A DNA stretch of 64,000 nt from Hyphomicrobiales bacterium (GCA_016713235.1 JADJPN010000006.1:1-64000); one strand, 5' to 3'; shown: positions 34,247 through 44,247, counted from the first letter of the stretch. Made by a program: numbers and translations. Notes: a model not told the origin generated them from the letters alone.

Positions 34247-35248
34247 TTGAGCCCCGCAAGCCCCGAAAATTTCGACCAGATGATCGTCCGCGCCGCGGAA
34301 ACGACGGCAGCTTCGGTCAAAACCGCTCGCACTGCGATCAGCAACGTGATCTTCGGTCAGGAGAAAGTCGTCGATCAGGCACTGATCACGGTGCTCGCCG
34401 GCGGTCATGCGCTGCTGCTCGGTGTACCCGGCCTCGCGAAAACCAAGCTCGTGGATACGATGGGTACCGTGCTTGGCCTTCAGGCCCGTCGCGTGCAGTT
34501 CACGCCGGACCTCATGCCTTCCGATATCGTCGGCGCGGAAGTGCTCGAAGAATCCGCAAGCGGCAAACGCTCGTTCCGCTTCATTCAGGGCCCCGTCTTC
34601 ACGCAGCTCTTGCTCGCAGACGAAATCAACCGCGCCTCTCCGCGCACGCAGTCGGCGCTCCTGCAATCCATGCAGGAGTATCATGTGACGGTCGCGGGGC
34701 AGCGTCACGACCTGCCGAAGCCGTTCCACGTGCTCGCGACCCAGAACCCGCTCGAGCAGGAAGGCACCTATCCGCTGCCCGAAGCACAGCTCGATCGCTT
34801 CCTGATGGAAATAGACGTCACCTATCCGGATCGCGAAGCGGAAAAGAAAATTCTGTTCGACACCACCGGCGTCGAAGAAACCAAACCGCGCGCGGCGATG
34901 AGTGTCGAAGACTTGATGGCAGCGCAACGTCTCGTGCGCCGTATCCCGGTCGGCGAGTCGGTTGTCGAAGCGATTTTGAATCTGGTGCGCTCCGCGCGCC
35001 CCGACAATGCAAGCGGCGACATTGCAAAACAGATCGCCTGGGGTCCCGGCCCGCGCGCTTCGCAAGCATTGATGCTCGCAGTTCGTGCGCGCGCACTGCT
35101 CGACGGCCGTCTCGCGCCTTCGGTCGATGACGTACTCGAGCTTGCTGAGCCCGTTCTGAAGCACCGCATGGCGCTCACCTTCGCAGCACGCGCCGATGGC
35201 GCGAGCGTCGAAAGCCTGATCGCAAAGCTGAAAGCCAAGATCGGATGA
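34247..35248 (+). CDS. MoxR-family AAA+ ATPase
   Basis: MoxR ATPases act as chaperones that mature metal- or vWA-containing partners. The 333 residues show Walker A as LLLGVPGLAKTKLVDTMG, Walker B as LLLADEINRASPRTQSALLQ, sensor 1 VLATQNPLEQEGTYPLPEAQ and sensor 2 region GPGPRASQALMLAVRARAL. I choose TTG 34247 as start. GGAGG lies at 34237-34241, inside the alternative ORF beginning with ATG 34235, so that ATG is part of the ribosome binding site. Its stop overlaps the DUF58 gene. Confidence 0.93.
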   Translation: MSPASPENFDQMIVRAAETTAASVKTARTAISNVIFGQEKVVDQALITVLAGGHALLLGVPGLAKTKLVDTMGTVLGLQARRVQFTPDLMPSDIVGAEVLEESASGKRSFRFIQGPVFTQLLLADEINRASPRTQSALLQSMQEYHVTVAGQRHDLPKPFHVLATQNPLEQEGTYPLPEAQLDRFLMEIDVTYPDREAEKKILFDTTGVEETKPRAAMSVEDLMAAQRLVRRIPVGESVVEAILNLVRSARPDNASGDIAKQIAWGPGPRASQALMLAVRARALLDGRLAPSVDDVLELAEPVLKHRMALTFAARADGASVESLIAKLKAKIG

Positions 35249-36207
35249 ACGAACCCGGCGGCGTAACCGGCAGGGAAGACGGCGGCGCATCGGTGCGTCA
35301 CGCGACCGGCAGCGCGAAAGAACTTATCGCTGCGATGCCGCGCTTGATTCTCGAGGCTCGCCGCGCCGCCGCCTCGGTGTTTCACGGGCTGCACGGCAGG
35401 CGCCGCGCGGGTCCGGGCGAAAACTTCTGGCAGTACCGCCGCTTCAACGACGGCGAGCCGTCGAACCGCGTCGACTGGCGCCGTTCGGCACGCGACGATC
35501 ATCTTTATGTGCGCGAGCGCGAATGGGAGGCCTCGCATACGGTCTGGATCTGGCCCGATCTCTCGCCATCGATGGTATTTGCTTCGCCGCTGGTCTGGGA
35601 AACGAAACGCGACCGCGCGCTCGTGCTCGCATTCGCGATGGGCGAATTGCTGGTGCGCGGCGGCGAGCGCGTTGCGATTCCCGGCCTGATGCGGCCGAGC
35701 GCGAACCGCAATGTAATCGAGCGCATGGCCGAAGCGATCATTCATCATGGCGGCGAATGGAAAAGTCTTCCGCCGCCGATCACGCCCGGACCGCGCGAGG
35801 AAATCGTACTGCTCTCCGATTTCTGGAGTCCGGCGCGCGAAGTCGTCGGCGCGATCGACCACATGGCAAAGCGTGGTCCCGGCGGCCATGTCGTGCAGAT
35901 TGTCGATCCTGCCGAGGAAACATTCCCCTACTCCGGCCGCATCGACTTCCGCGAACCGGAAACCGGCCAGAACCTCATGGTCGGCCGCGCCGAAATGTGG
36001 GCACGCGATTATCTCGCGCTGGTCGCCAAGCATCGCGAAACCATTCGCAGCGAAGTCTCGCCGCGCGGCTGGAGCTTCGCCATTCACCGCACCGACCGCC
36101 CCGCGAGCGAATTGCTGATCGCGCTGCATGCGCGCATGGGCGAAACGCGTGATGTGATCTCCCGCAAGCGCACGAGCGTGAAGCTCGGCGAAACGGAGGC
36201 GGCATGA
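35245..36207 (+). CDS. DUF58 domain protein of the MoxR operon
   Basis: The 320 residues carry GRRRAGPGENFWQYRRF-type sequence (RRAGPGENFWQYRRFNDGEP) followed by SNRVDWRRSARDDHLYVRER, the DUF58 hallmark. A vWA-like domain follows (HTVWIWPDLSPSMVFASPLV with a D-L-S-P-S version of the metal-binding motif). DUF58 proteins are regular partners of MoxR ATPases. It overlaps both neighbours by 4 bases. No membrane helix is seen, so it is probably cytoplasmic. Confidence 0.9.
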   Translation: MNEPGGVTGREDGGASVRHATGSAKELIAAMPRLILEARRAAASVFHGLHGRRRAGPGENFWQYRRFNDGEPSNRVDWRRSARDDHLYVREREWEASHTVWIWPDLSPSMVFASPLVWETKRDRALVLAFAMGELLVRGGERVAIPGLMRPSANRNVIERMAEAIIHHGGEWKSLPPPITPGPREEIVLLSDFWSPAREVVGAIDHMAKRGPGGHVVQIVDPAEETFPYSGRIDFREPETGQNLMVGRAEMWARDYLALVAKHRETIRSEVSPRGWSFAIHRTDRPASELLIALHARMGETRDVISRKRTSVKLGETEAA

Positions 36208-39040
36208 TCCCGATCGGGTTCACGACGCCGCTGATCCTGCTCGCGCTCGCCGCGCTGCCAGTGCTTTGGTATTTGCTGCGCCTGGTGCCGCCAAAGCCGC
36301 GTCTGATCCGCTTCCCGCCGACACGGCTGCTGCTTGAAATCGAACCGAAGGAAGAAACACCCGCGCGCACGCCCTGGTGGCTGACCGCGCTGCGGCTTCT
36401 GCTCGCGGCACTCGTGATCCTCGCCGCCGCGGGTCCGCTCTTGAATCCGCCGCCTGCGACCTCGCGCGCGAGCGGCGCCATCGTGATGGTCGTCGATTCC
36501 GGCTGGGCCGCCGCGGCGCAGTGGCAGAACCGGCTCTACACTGCGAATGCGATCATCGCGCGCGCGGAGGCAGAGAACCGCCCGGTTGCACTGCTTGCGA
36601 CCGCAAATCCGAAGAAAGATGTTTCGCTCTTGCGTCCACTGGAGGCCCGCGAACAGTTACGCCTGCTCGTACCCTCACCCCATGCGCCCAACCGCGCGGA
36701 AACACTTCCGGGCCTGACCGAACTCTTGAAGCGTCAACCGGACGCCTCGGTAATCTGGCTTTCGGACGGCGTCGATCTCGGCGACGGCGAAACCTTCGTT
36801 ACCGCGCTGAACGAACGCGTACCCGCAGGCCAGCTCACCGTGATTTCCGGCGGCACGCAGAGCGCGCTCGCGCTCGCCGCCGCGGAGAACAATGCTGGTG
36901 CGCTGATCGTGAAGATTTTGCGCGCCGATACCAACACACCGGCAAACGGCAGCGTGCGCGCGCGCGATTTGCGCGGCCTGCCGCTCGGCGACGCGCCCTA
37001 CGCCTTCGCAATCGGCGCGCTCGAAGCCGAAGCGAGGTTCGAACTCCCGGTAGAAATCCGCAACGACATTTCCCGCATCGAAATCACCGGCGAACGCTCG
37101 GCGGGCGCGGTGCAATTGCTGGACAAGCGCTGGCGCCGCCGCACGGTCGGCTTGGTTTCCGACGGCACCATCGATACCGCGCAGCCTTTGCTCGCGGCCA
37201 CCTTCTATCTCTCCCGCGCCCTGTCTCCCTTCGCCGACGTTCGTCTCGCTGGAAACACGGCCGTCGGCGAAGCGATCGTGGGATTCATTCAGCAGCAAAT
37301 CCCGGTGATCGTGCTTTCCGACGTTGGCACGATCCCGCCCGATGTGCGCGAGCAACTATTCAAATGGATGGAAAACGGCGGCGTGCTGATCCGCTTCGCC
37401 GGACGCCGGCTAGCCGCTTCCGATGACGACGATCTCGTGCCGGTACGGCTGCGGCGCGGCGGCCGCGTGCTCGGCGGCTCGCTCTCGTGGGAGCAGCCGC
37501 AGAAGCTCGGCAGCTTTTCGCGCGAAAGTCCGTTTACCGACATGACCGTACCGGACGACGTGGTGGTCACGCGTCAGGTACTCGCCGAGCCAGACGGACG
37601 GCTTGCCGAGCGCACCTGGGCCTCGCTTGCCGACGGCACCCCGCTCGTCACCGCCGAGCGGCGCGGCAAAGGCTTGCTCGCGCTCTTTCACGTGACCGCG
37701 GATACCTCCTGGTCGAACTTGCCGCTCTCCGGCGTGTTCGTCGAAATGCTCCGCCGCACGGTCGGCCTGGGAAGCGCAATCAATCGCCCGGCGGAGGGCG
37801 CACAGAACACGCCGCGCGCGAACGTGCAGACCGTCGCCCCCAATCGTCTGCTCGATGGCTACGGCGCCTTCACCGCGCCGGGCCCGACCGCAAAGCCCGT
37901 CGCCGCCGATTTCACCGAGCGCGGCAACGCCGACCATCCGCCTGGATTCTACGGGCCTGCCGAGAGCCTGCTTGCCGTCAACACGCTTACGGCCGGCGAC
38001 AAGCTCGCTATGCTCGATCTCTCGAAACTGAAAGCGACCGTGGAAGCCTATCGCCGCGCAGAGCCGATCGATCTGCGCGCGGCGCTTCTCTCGCTCGTAC
38101 TGCTGCTGCTTCTGATCGACGCGCTGATCGTGTTCTGGCTCGCGGGTGGATTCAATCGCCTCACGCGCAGACGCGCGGCTGCGGCGATCGCAATTGCACT
38201 CGGTGCATCGCTGTTCTTCACAAGCCACGATGCGCAAGCGCAAGGAATGCAGCTACCGCGCTCGCCGCAGAACAGCGACGCCTCGCTCCCGTTCGAAGTG
38301 CGGGCAAGCCAGCAGACCCGGCTCGCTTATGTGATCACCGGCGACAGCGAAACCGACAATATCAGCAAGGCCGGCCTTGAAGGGCTGACCGCGTTTCTTC
38401 CTCGCGCACCGCGCTCGAACCCGGCGCGCCAATGGGCGTCAACATCGCGCGGGACGAGCTGTCGTTTTTCCCGATCCTGTACTGGCCGGTCGTGCCCGGC
38501 ACGCCGCGCCCGCCGAGGGAAGTGCTCGCCCGCATCGACGCCTATATGAAACAGGGCGGCACCATCCTGTTCGATACGCGCGACGCGCTTGCGATCACCA
38601 ATCCGCGCAGCGGCGAAGTATCGCCGGCGACCGCAACCTTGCGCGACATTCTCTCCTCGCTCGACCTGCCCGAGCTGGAAACCGTCCCGCGCGATCACGT
38701 GCTCACGAAATCGTTTTATATTCTGCGCGAGTTTCCCGGCCGCTTCACCAGCGGAACCCTCTGGGTTGAAACGCTGCCTGCGAATGACGAGGAGCAAGCC
38801 GACCGCCCTGCGCGTGCCGGCGACGGCGTCACGCCGATCCTGATCACCTCGAACGATCTGGCCGGCGCATGGGCCATAAGCAGCGACGGCCAGCCGATGC
38901 TGCCGCTCACGCCGGGAGAGCCGCGCCAGCGCGAATTCGCCTTCCGTGTCGGCGTCAACATCGTGATGTATGTCCTGACCGGCAACTACAAGGCCGACCA
39001 GGTACACGTACCGGCATTGCTCGAAAGACTGGGGCAATAG
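36204..39040 (+). CDS. BatA/vWA-like membrane protein with C-terminal DUF4159 (one frameshift)
   Basis: N-terminal BatA-type segment with two helices (TTPLILLALAALPVLWYLLR and WWLTALRLLLAALVILAAAG), a vWA-like region where the metal motif is degenerate (VVDSGWAAAA), a glutamine-amidotransferase-like region (VIVLSDVGTIPPDVREQLFK), a central helix pair near residue 635 and a periplasmic DUF4159 domain. The frame breaks near 38405. One added base joins GLEGLTAFL to SRTALEPGAPMG and FFPILYWPVVPGTPRPPREV, ending GQ at the TAG at 39038-39040. The corrected length is about 945 residues. Function unknown; an inner-membrane client of the MoxR ATPase is the best inference. Confidence 0.83.
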
Positions 39041-39044
39041 CGCG

Positions 39045-41105
39045 ATGAACCTCGGCGTTGCATTCGAACCTTTGATCTCCCTGCCGCTGCTGGCAGGCGC
39101 GGCAATCTTGGCCGCGCTCGTCGCCGCGCTGCTGCTGTTCTCGCGTTCGCGCGGCGCGCTTACGCGCGCGATTGCGCTCGCACTCGCATTGATCGCGCTC
39201 GCCAATCCGTCGCTGACCCGCGAGGACCGCGATCCGCTGACATCCGTCGTCGCCGTCGTGCTCGACAGAAGCGCAAGCCAGCGCTTCGGCGACCGCGCGG
39301 AAGCAACCAATAAGGCGGCGGAGACACTGAAAGAACGCCTCTCTGCCATCCGCAATCTCGAAGTGCGCATCGTCGAAGGCGGCACCGATAGCGAAGGCGA
39401 CGGCACCAAACTTTTCTCCGCGCTGAGTGCGACGCTTGCCGACGTGCCGCCGGAACGCGTTGCCGGCGTGATCATGATTACCGATGGACGGGTGCACGAC
39501 GTGCCGCTGCCGCAGCATCTCGGCTTTGATGCGCCGGTCCATGCACTGATCACCGGCCGCGACAACGAGCGCGACCGCCGCGTGGCACTCACCTCCACGC
39601 CGCGCTTCGGCATCGTCGGGCAGCGGCAGACCATCGGCTTTCGCGTACTCGACGAAGGCATCCCGAATGGCGCGCGTGTAAACGTGACCGTGCGCCGTGA
39701 CGGCACGGTCGTGGCCAATACCGTTGTCACCGCCGGCCGCGAAGAACGCGTGCAGGTGGAAATCGCGCATGCGGGCGCAAACATCGTCGAGATCGAAGCC
39801 TCGCCGCTCGATGGCGAACTGACGCTTCTCAACAACCGCGCCGCGCTCACCATCGATGGCGTGCGCGAGAAGCTCCGCGTACTGCTCGTCTCCGGCGAGC
39901 CGCATTCGGGTGAGCGCACATGGCGCAATCTCCTGAAGTCGGACGCCAACGTCGATCTCGTGCATTTCACGATTCTGCGCCCGCCGGAGAAGCAGGACGG
40001 CACGCCGATCCATGAGCTGTCCTTGATCGCGTTTCCGACCCGCGAGCTCTTTCAGCAGAAGATCAGGGAATTCCACCTGATCATCTTCGATCGTTATGCG
40101 CAGCAGGGCGTGCTGCCGCTGATCTATTTCGACAACATCGTCGAATATGTCCGCAGCGGTGGCGCGATGCTGATCGCGGCGGGACCCGATTATGCCGGCC
40201 GCAATTCGGTGTGGCGCACCCCGCTGGAAGCGATCCTGCCCGCGACGCCGACGGGCAACATCACCGAAACGGCCTATCGTCCCGGCCTCACCGACGAGGG
40301 CAAGCGTCATCCGGTGACGCGTGCCTTGCCTGGCTCGGAAACCACGCCGCCACAGTGGAGCCGCTTCTTCCGCCTGATCGACGCGCAAACCTCGAACGGC
40401 ACTGCGCTGATGAACGGCCCCGGCAACCAGCCGCTGCTGGTATTGTCGCGTCATGGCGACGGCCGTGTCGCATTGCTCCTGTCCGATCACATCTGGCTCT
40501 GGGCGCGCGGCTATGAAGGCGGCGGCCCGCATCTCGATTTGCTGCGCCGCCTGTCGCATTGGCTGATGAAGGAGCCCGAACTCGAAGAAGAGCGGCTCGT
40601 GATGACGGCGCGCGGCAGCGAGATCGTCGTCGAACGTAGAACCATGAACGAAACCGCGGAGCCGGTGACCGTCACCCGGCCATCGGGCGGCACGCAGACC
40701 TTGAATCTGACGCGTGCCGAGCCCGGCATCTTCCACGCCTCGATCAAGGCCGAAGAACTCGGCCTGTGGCGCGCAACCGACGGAAAACTCACCGCGCTGA
40801 TCAATCTTGGCCCGCTCAATCCGCGCGAGTTTCTGGAAGTCACGAGCACGCGCGACGTGATGCTGCCGTTAGCTACCGGCACCGGCGGCGGCGTATTGCG
40901 GCTCGCGGATCTTTCCGGCGGCGCACCGCGCATTGCGCAAATCCGCTCCGCCGAACGCTACGCCGGCCCGGACTGGCTCGGCATCAAGATGCGCGACGCA
41001 AGCGTGGTGCGCGGCCTCGGCCTCTTCCCGCTGTTCGCAGGGCTGTCCGGTTTGCTGATTCTGATGGCGGGCATCGCCGCTGCTTGGACCCGCGAAGGCA
41101 GGTAA
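39045..41105 (+). CDS. Membrane protein with vWA-like and glutamine-amidotransferase-like domains
   Basis: The 686 residues begin with two helices (LISLPLLAGAAILAALVAAL, LTRAIALALALIALANPSL). A vWA-like domain follows with an intact D-x-S-x-S metal motif (VVLDRSASQRF) and VIMITDGRVHD. Next come an Ig-like segment and a class I glutamine-amidotransferase-like domain (LLVSGEPHSGERTWRNLLKS, FDNIVEYVRSGGAMLIAAGP). A C-terminal helix (LFPLFAGLSGLLILMAGIAA) ends in WTREGR. The final codons are the first copy of the 32-bp tandem repeat. Last gene of the MoxR operon, 4 bases after the DUF4159 gene. Confidence 0.85.
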   Translation: MNLGVAFEPLISLPLLAGAAILAALVAALLLFSRSRGALTRAIALALALIALANPSLTREDRDPLTSVVAVVLDRSASQRFGDRAEATNKAAETLKERLSAIRNLEVRIVEGGTDSEGDGTKLFSALSATLADVPPERVAGVIMITDGRVHDVPLPQHLGFDAPVHALITGRDNERDRRVALTSTPRFGIVGQRQTIGFRVLDEGIPNGARVNVTVRRDGTVVANTVVTAGREERVQVEIAHAGANIVEIEASPLDGELTLLNNRAALTIDGVREKLRVLLVSGEPHSGERTWRNLLKSDANVDLVHFTILRPPEKQDGTPIHELSLIAFPTRELFQQKIREFHLIIFDRYAQQGVLPLIYFDNIVEYVRSGGAMLIAAGPDYAGRNSVWRTPLEAILPATPTGNITETAYRPGLTDEGKRHPVTRALPGSETTPPQWSRFFRLIDAQTSNGTALMNGPGNQPLLVLSRHGDGRVALLLSDHIWLWARGYEGGGPHLDLLRRLSHWLMKEPELEEERLVMTARGSEIVVERRTMNETAEPVTVTRPSGGTQTLNLTRAEPGIFHASIKAEELGLWRATDGKLTALINLGPLNPREFLEVTSTRDVMLPLATGTGGGVLRLADLSGGAPRIAQIRSAERYAGPDWLGIKMRDASVVRGLGLFPLFAGLSGLLILMAGIAAAWTREGR

Positions 41106-41200
41106 ACCTGCCTTCGATGACCCGCGAAGACACGTAAACCTGCCTTCGATGACCCGCGAAGACCGGTAAACCTGCCTTCGATGACTCGCAAAGACCGCCG
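41088..41200. repeat. 32-bp direct tandem repeat, three full copies and a partial fourth
   Basis: Copies start at 41088, 41120 and 41152, with a degenerate part of a fourth at 41184-41200. Each carries ACCCGCGAAG near its start and GTAAACCTGCCTTCGATG at its end. The first copy contains the last codons and the TAA of the membrane-protein gene. Within it GAAGGCAGGT and ACCTGCCTTC form a 10-base inverted repeat around AA. That left arm is altered in copies 2 and 3. It lies between convergent genes. Confidence 0.85.
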
Positions 41201-41201
41201 G

Positions 41202-41711
41202 CTATTCGCGGCCGTAGTCGCGCCGCACTGCGCCGCTGACGCCATCGAACGAACTGCTGACAAGTTCGGCGATCAGGACACGCTCCGGATCGACCGGCCC
41301 GGGCAGCTTCAAGCGGCCGTACTCTACTTTCTTGAATCCGAGCCGCCCGTAATAGGGCTCGTCGCCAACCAGCAGAATGAGCTTGGCGCCGGAATCCTTC
41401 GCAGCCTTCATCGACGCTTCCATTAACGCGCGGCCGACGCCACGGCTGCGAAACGGCGGCTCGACCGTAAGCGGCCCCAGGAGCATCGCCTTCACGCCGC
41501 CGATCTTGATCGGCGTGAGCCGCACCGAGCCCACGAGCAGCGTGCCGATGCGCGCGGTATAGGAAAGCTCGCGCCGATGCGCGACGCCTTCGCGCAGCCG
41601 GTATGCCGAGCGCGCAAAGCGGCCCGGCCCGAAGGTCCGCTCGGAAAGCTTCTCGATCGCCGGATCGTCTTCCGGCGTTTCGGCTTGAATGTTGAGCGAC
41701 AAATCGGCCAA
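41202..41711 (-). CDS. GNAT-family N-acetyltransferase
   Basis: The 169 residues have the GNAT layout: DDPAIEKLSERTFGPGRFAR, the strand LLVGSVRLTPIKIGGVKAML, LLGPLTVEPPFRSRGVGRAL with the acetyl-CoA pyrophosphate loop R-S-R-G-V-G, and GDEPYYGRLGFKKVEYGRLK. It resembles the YhbS type. The substrate is unknown. I prefer TTG 41711 because AAGGTG lies about 8 bases before it and family members begin near here. An ATG at 41771 would add 20 unlikely residues. Confidence 0.85.
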   Translation of the reverse strand: MADLSLNIQAETPEDDPAIEKLSERTFGPGRFARSAYRLREGVAHRRELSYTARIGTLLVGSVRLTPIKIGGVKAMLLGPLTVEPPFRSRGVGRALMEASMKAAKDSGAKLILLVGDEPYYGRLGFKKVEYGRLKLPGPVDPERVLIAELVSSSFDGVSGAVRRDYGRE

Positions 41712-41854
41712 GGCACAGCACCTTACGAAAATTCGCGCGCGGAAATACCACGGGAGCCGAAGGCGGTCCAATGACGGCAGGCTTGCAAATGTGTATTGCG
41801 CGCCTTGCCTTTATTAGTGCGGCGAGCCGACATGTCCGCCACAAGGAGATCGAA

Positions 41855-42844
41855 ATGGGCCTTTTGGTAAACGGCGCCTGGCAGGATCAGTGGTACGATA
41901 CGAAATCGACCGGCGGGCGCTTCGAGCGCACCGAAACGAAATTCCGCAACTGGATTACCGCCGACGGCGCGGCGGGACCATCCGGCGAAGCGGGGTTCGC
42001 CGCGGAGAAGGATCGCTACCACCTATATGTCGCACTCGCCTGCCCGTGGGCACATCGCGCGCTGATCTTTCGCGAGATCAAAAAGCTGCAAGAATTCATT
42101 TCCGTCTCCGTTGTGCATCCGCTGATGCTCGAAGAAGGCTGGACCTTCGACGACTACCCCGGCGCCACCGGAGATACAGTCCTGAACAAGAAGCGGCTTT
42201 ACGAGGTCTATCTCGAAGCGAAGTCGGACTACTCGGGCCGTGTCACCGTGCCGACATTATGGGACAAGAAGAAGCGCACGATCGTGAACAACGAGTCGGC
42301 GGAAATCATCCGCATGTTCAACAGCGCGTTCGACGATCTCACCGGCAACCGCGACGACTATTACCCGCAGGCATTGCGCACGGAAATCGACGCAGTGAAC
42401 GCACGCGTTTACAAGAGCATCAATAACGGCGTTTATCGTGCCGGCTTCGCAACGACGCAGAAGGCGTATGACGAAGCCTTCCACGCGCTGTTCACCGAAC
42501 TCGATGGCATCGAGACGCGCCTGTCGAACCAGCGCTATCTAGCCGGCGACAAACTGACCGAAGCCGATGTGCGCCTGTTCACGACACTCGTGCGCTTCGA
42601 CGCGGTCTATGTCGGCCATTTCAAATGCAATCTGCGGCGCATCGCGGACTATCCGAACTTGTCGAACTATCTGCGCGAGCTCTTCCAGATTCCGGGATTC
42701 GGCTCGACCACGAACTTCGACCACATCAAGACGCATTATTATGTGAGCCACCGGAACATAAATCCCACCGGCATCGTACCCCTTGGCCCCGAGCTTCTGC
42801 TCAACGCTCCGCATGACCGCGCGCGATTCAAAAAGGCAGCGTAA
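41855..42844 (+). CDS. yqjG: Glutathionyl-hydroquinone reductase (Xi-class GST)
   Basis: Removes glutathione from glutathionyl-hydroquinones. The 329 residues contain the class signature ALACPWAHRALIFREIKKLQ with the catalytic Cys, VPTLWDKKKRTIVNNESAEI, and the helical domain with NNGVYRAGFATTQKAYDEAF and LTEADVRLFTTLVRFDAVYV, then HYYVSHRNINPTGIVPLGPE. AAGGAG 9 bases before the ATG at 41855 sets the start. Gene stands alone. Confidence 0.93.
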   Translation: MGLLVNGAWQDQWYDTKSTGGRFERTETKFRNWITADGAAGPSGEAGFAAEKDRYHLYVALACPWAHRALIFREIKKLQEFISVSVVHPLMLEEGWTFDDYPGATGDTVLNKKRLYEVYLEAKSDYSGRVTVPTLWDKKKRTIVNNESAEIIRMFNSAFDDLTGNRDDYYPQALRTEIDAVNARVYKSINNGVYRAGFATTQKAYDEAFHALFTELDGIETRLSNQRYLAGDKLTEADVRLFTTLVRFDAVYVGHFKCNLRRIADYPNLSNYLRELFQIPGFGSTTNFDHIKTHYYVSHRNINPTGIVPLGPELLLNAPHDRARFKKAA

Positions 42845-43288
42845 TCACCACAGCGCGGGCGGCGGCACGCCATCGAGAATTTCCGTGAGCCGCCTGCGCG
42901 TCGATTGCGTCGTGCCGTCAGGCAAGCCGTGAAGCGGGAAGAAGCTCGCTTCCCGAATTTCAAGATTCGGTGCGAGCGGCCCGCCATATTCGAACGCACG
43001 CACGACATAAACCGCGACGTGATCGCGCGACGACGCATTCCTGTTCAGGAACAGCGCGTGCAGCTTCGGCGCACCCGTCATCCGGACGTTCCCCTCTTCC
43101 AACAGTTCTTTTGCCAAGGCTTCTTCGAACGTCTCGCCGGGCTCGACGCCGCCGCCCGGCAGATGCCAGCCCGGCGTATAGCCATGCCGCACCAGCAGCA
43201 CTTCATCGCCACGCAGGACAACGCCCCGCACGCCGAGCGTCATGCCGCGCTTCATGCGCCAATAGAGATGGAGGATTCGGCGGATCAT
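42845..43288 (-). CDS. NUDIX domain protein
   Basis: The 147 residues hold a Nudix fold: TLGVRGVVLRGDEVLLVRHG, WHLPGGGVEPGETFEEALAK and ELLEEGNV. The box is slightly off consensus (Lys for the Arg of R-E-x2-E-E, and Asn for the last Gly), but the Glu residues that bind metal are present. The substrate cannot be told. Convergent with yqjG, whose stop abuts it, and divergent from the metallophosphoesterase gene. Confidence 0.83.
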   Translation of the reverse strand: MIRRILHLYWRMKRGMTLGVRGVVLRGDEVLLVRHGYTPGWHLPGGGVEPGETFEEALAKELLEEGNVRMTGAPKLHALFLNRNASSRDHVAVYVVRAFEYGGPLAPNLEIREASFFPLHGLPDGTTQSTRRRLTEILDGVPPPALW

Positions 43289-43344
43289 CCTTTGCTTATA
43301 GCAAAGACGTTTGCGCGGCGCGTATTCTTGGCTAGACAAGGTCG

Positions 43345-44247
43345 ATGTTCGCGCTCGCCCATCTTTCCGACCCGCATTTGTCGCCCATGCCGCGCCCGAA
43401 ACTCAGGGAGCTGATGGGCAAGCGCGCGGTCGGCTATTTTAACTGGCGCACGAACCGAGGCGTGCATCACAGCGTCGACCACCTCAGCACCCTCGTCGCC
43501 GACATGAAGGAGCGCGGCTTCGATCATCTGGCGGTGACGGGCGATCTCGTGAATCTCGGCCTGCCGGACGAATACGGCCTTGCGAAACGCTTTCTGGAGA
43601 GCCTCGGGACCGGCGACCGTGTCTCCATGGTGCCCGGAAATCACGACGCTTATGTACGCGGCACCGCGCTGCTGCATATCGACATGTGGAAGGACTACAT
43701 CGCCGGCGACGAACCCGCGCAGAAGAGCGGCATCACCGGCGCGGCTTTCCCTTATCTGCGCCGTCGCGGCAATCTCGCGATCATCGGCCTCTCCACTGCG
43801 ATTCCCACAGCGCCCTTTCTTGCGACCGGTAAACTCGGCAAGACGCAGCTGCTTGCATTCGAACACATGTTGAAAACGATGAAGGAAGAAAATCGCTTCC
43901 GCGTCGTGCTGATCCATCATCCCCCGGCCGGACGCCACTCGCCGCATGAAGTGCTTACCGATGCGAATGCCTTTCGCGCAATCGTTGCGCGGCAGGGTGC
44001 AGAACTGGTGCTGCACGGACATAAGCACAAGGCGATGATGCAAAAGATCGCCGGGCCCGAAGCCGATGTGAATGTGATCGGCGTGCCTTCCGCCTCGAAC
44101 CCCGGCAGCAATCCCGACCGTGGCGGCGCGTACAATATTTATCGCGTCGGCGGCAAAGCCGGCGACTGGACCTGCCAATTGGAAAGCTATGGCTTCGCGC
44201 CGGGCGGCTCTAGCATTGCGAAGCTCAGAAACGTGAAGCTGATCTGA
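43345..44247 (+). CDS. Calcineurin-like metallophosphoesterase
   Basis: All five metal-site motifs are seen in order over 300 residues: LSDPHLSPMP (D-x-H), AVTGDLVNLG (G-D), MVPGNHDAYV (G-N-H-D), VVLIHHPPAG (H) and VLHGHKHKAM (G-H-x-H). Such enzymes hydrolyse phosphodiesters such as cyclic nucleotides or lipid headgroups. The substrate is unknown. Its stop is next to the stop of a convergent gene at 44248. Confidence 0.9.
   Translation: MFALAHLSDPHLSPMPRPKLRELMGKRAVGYFNWRTNRGVHHSVDHLSTLVADMKERGFDHLAVTGDLVNLGLPDEYGLAKRFLESLGTGDRVSMVPGNHDAYVRGTALLHIDMWKDYIAGDEPAQKSGITGAAFPYLRRRGNLAIIGLSTAIPTAPFLATGKLGKTQLLAFEHMLKTMKEENRFRVVLIHHPPAGRHSPHEVLTDANAFRAIVARQGAELVLHGHKHKAMMQKIAGPEADVNVIGVPSASNPGSNPDRGGAYNIYRVGGKAGDWTCQLESYGFAPGGSSIAKLRNVKLI

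Noticed and set aside
33954..34250. A 98-codon ORF upstream of moxR
   Set aside because: No ribosome binding site, atypical codon use and overlap with the moxR start. It lies in what looks like a promoter region.
38327..40736. Two long minus-strand open frames (558 and 593 codons) opposite the DUF4159 and vWA genes
   Set aside because: They lie exactly antisense to strongly supported coding genes, have Arg/Ala/Asp-biased composition typical of high-GC mirror frames and contain no recognisable domain.
41088..41200. A CRISPR array at the 32-bp repeats
   Set aside because: Units are directly adjacent with no unique spacers, and no cas gene is nearby.
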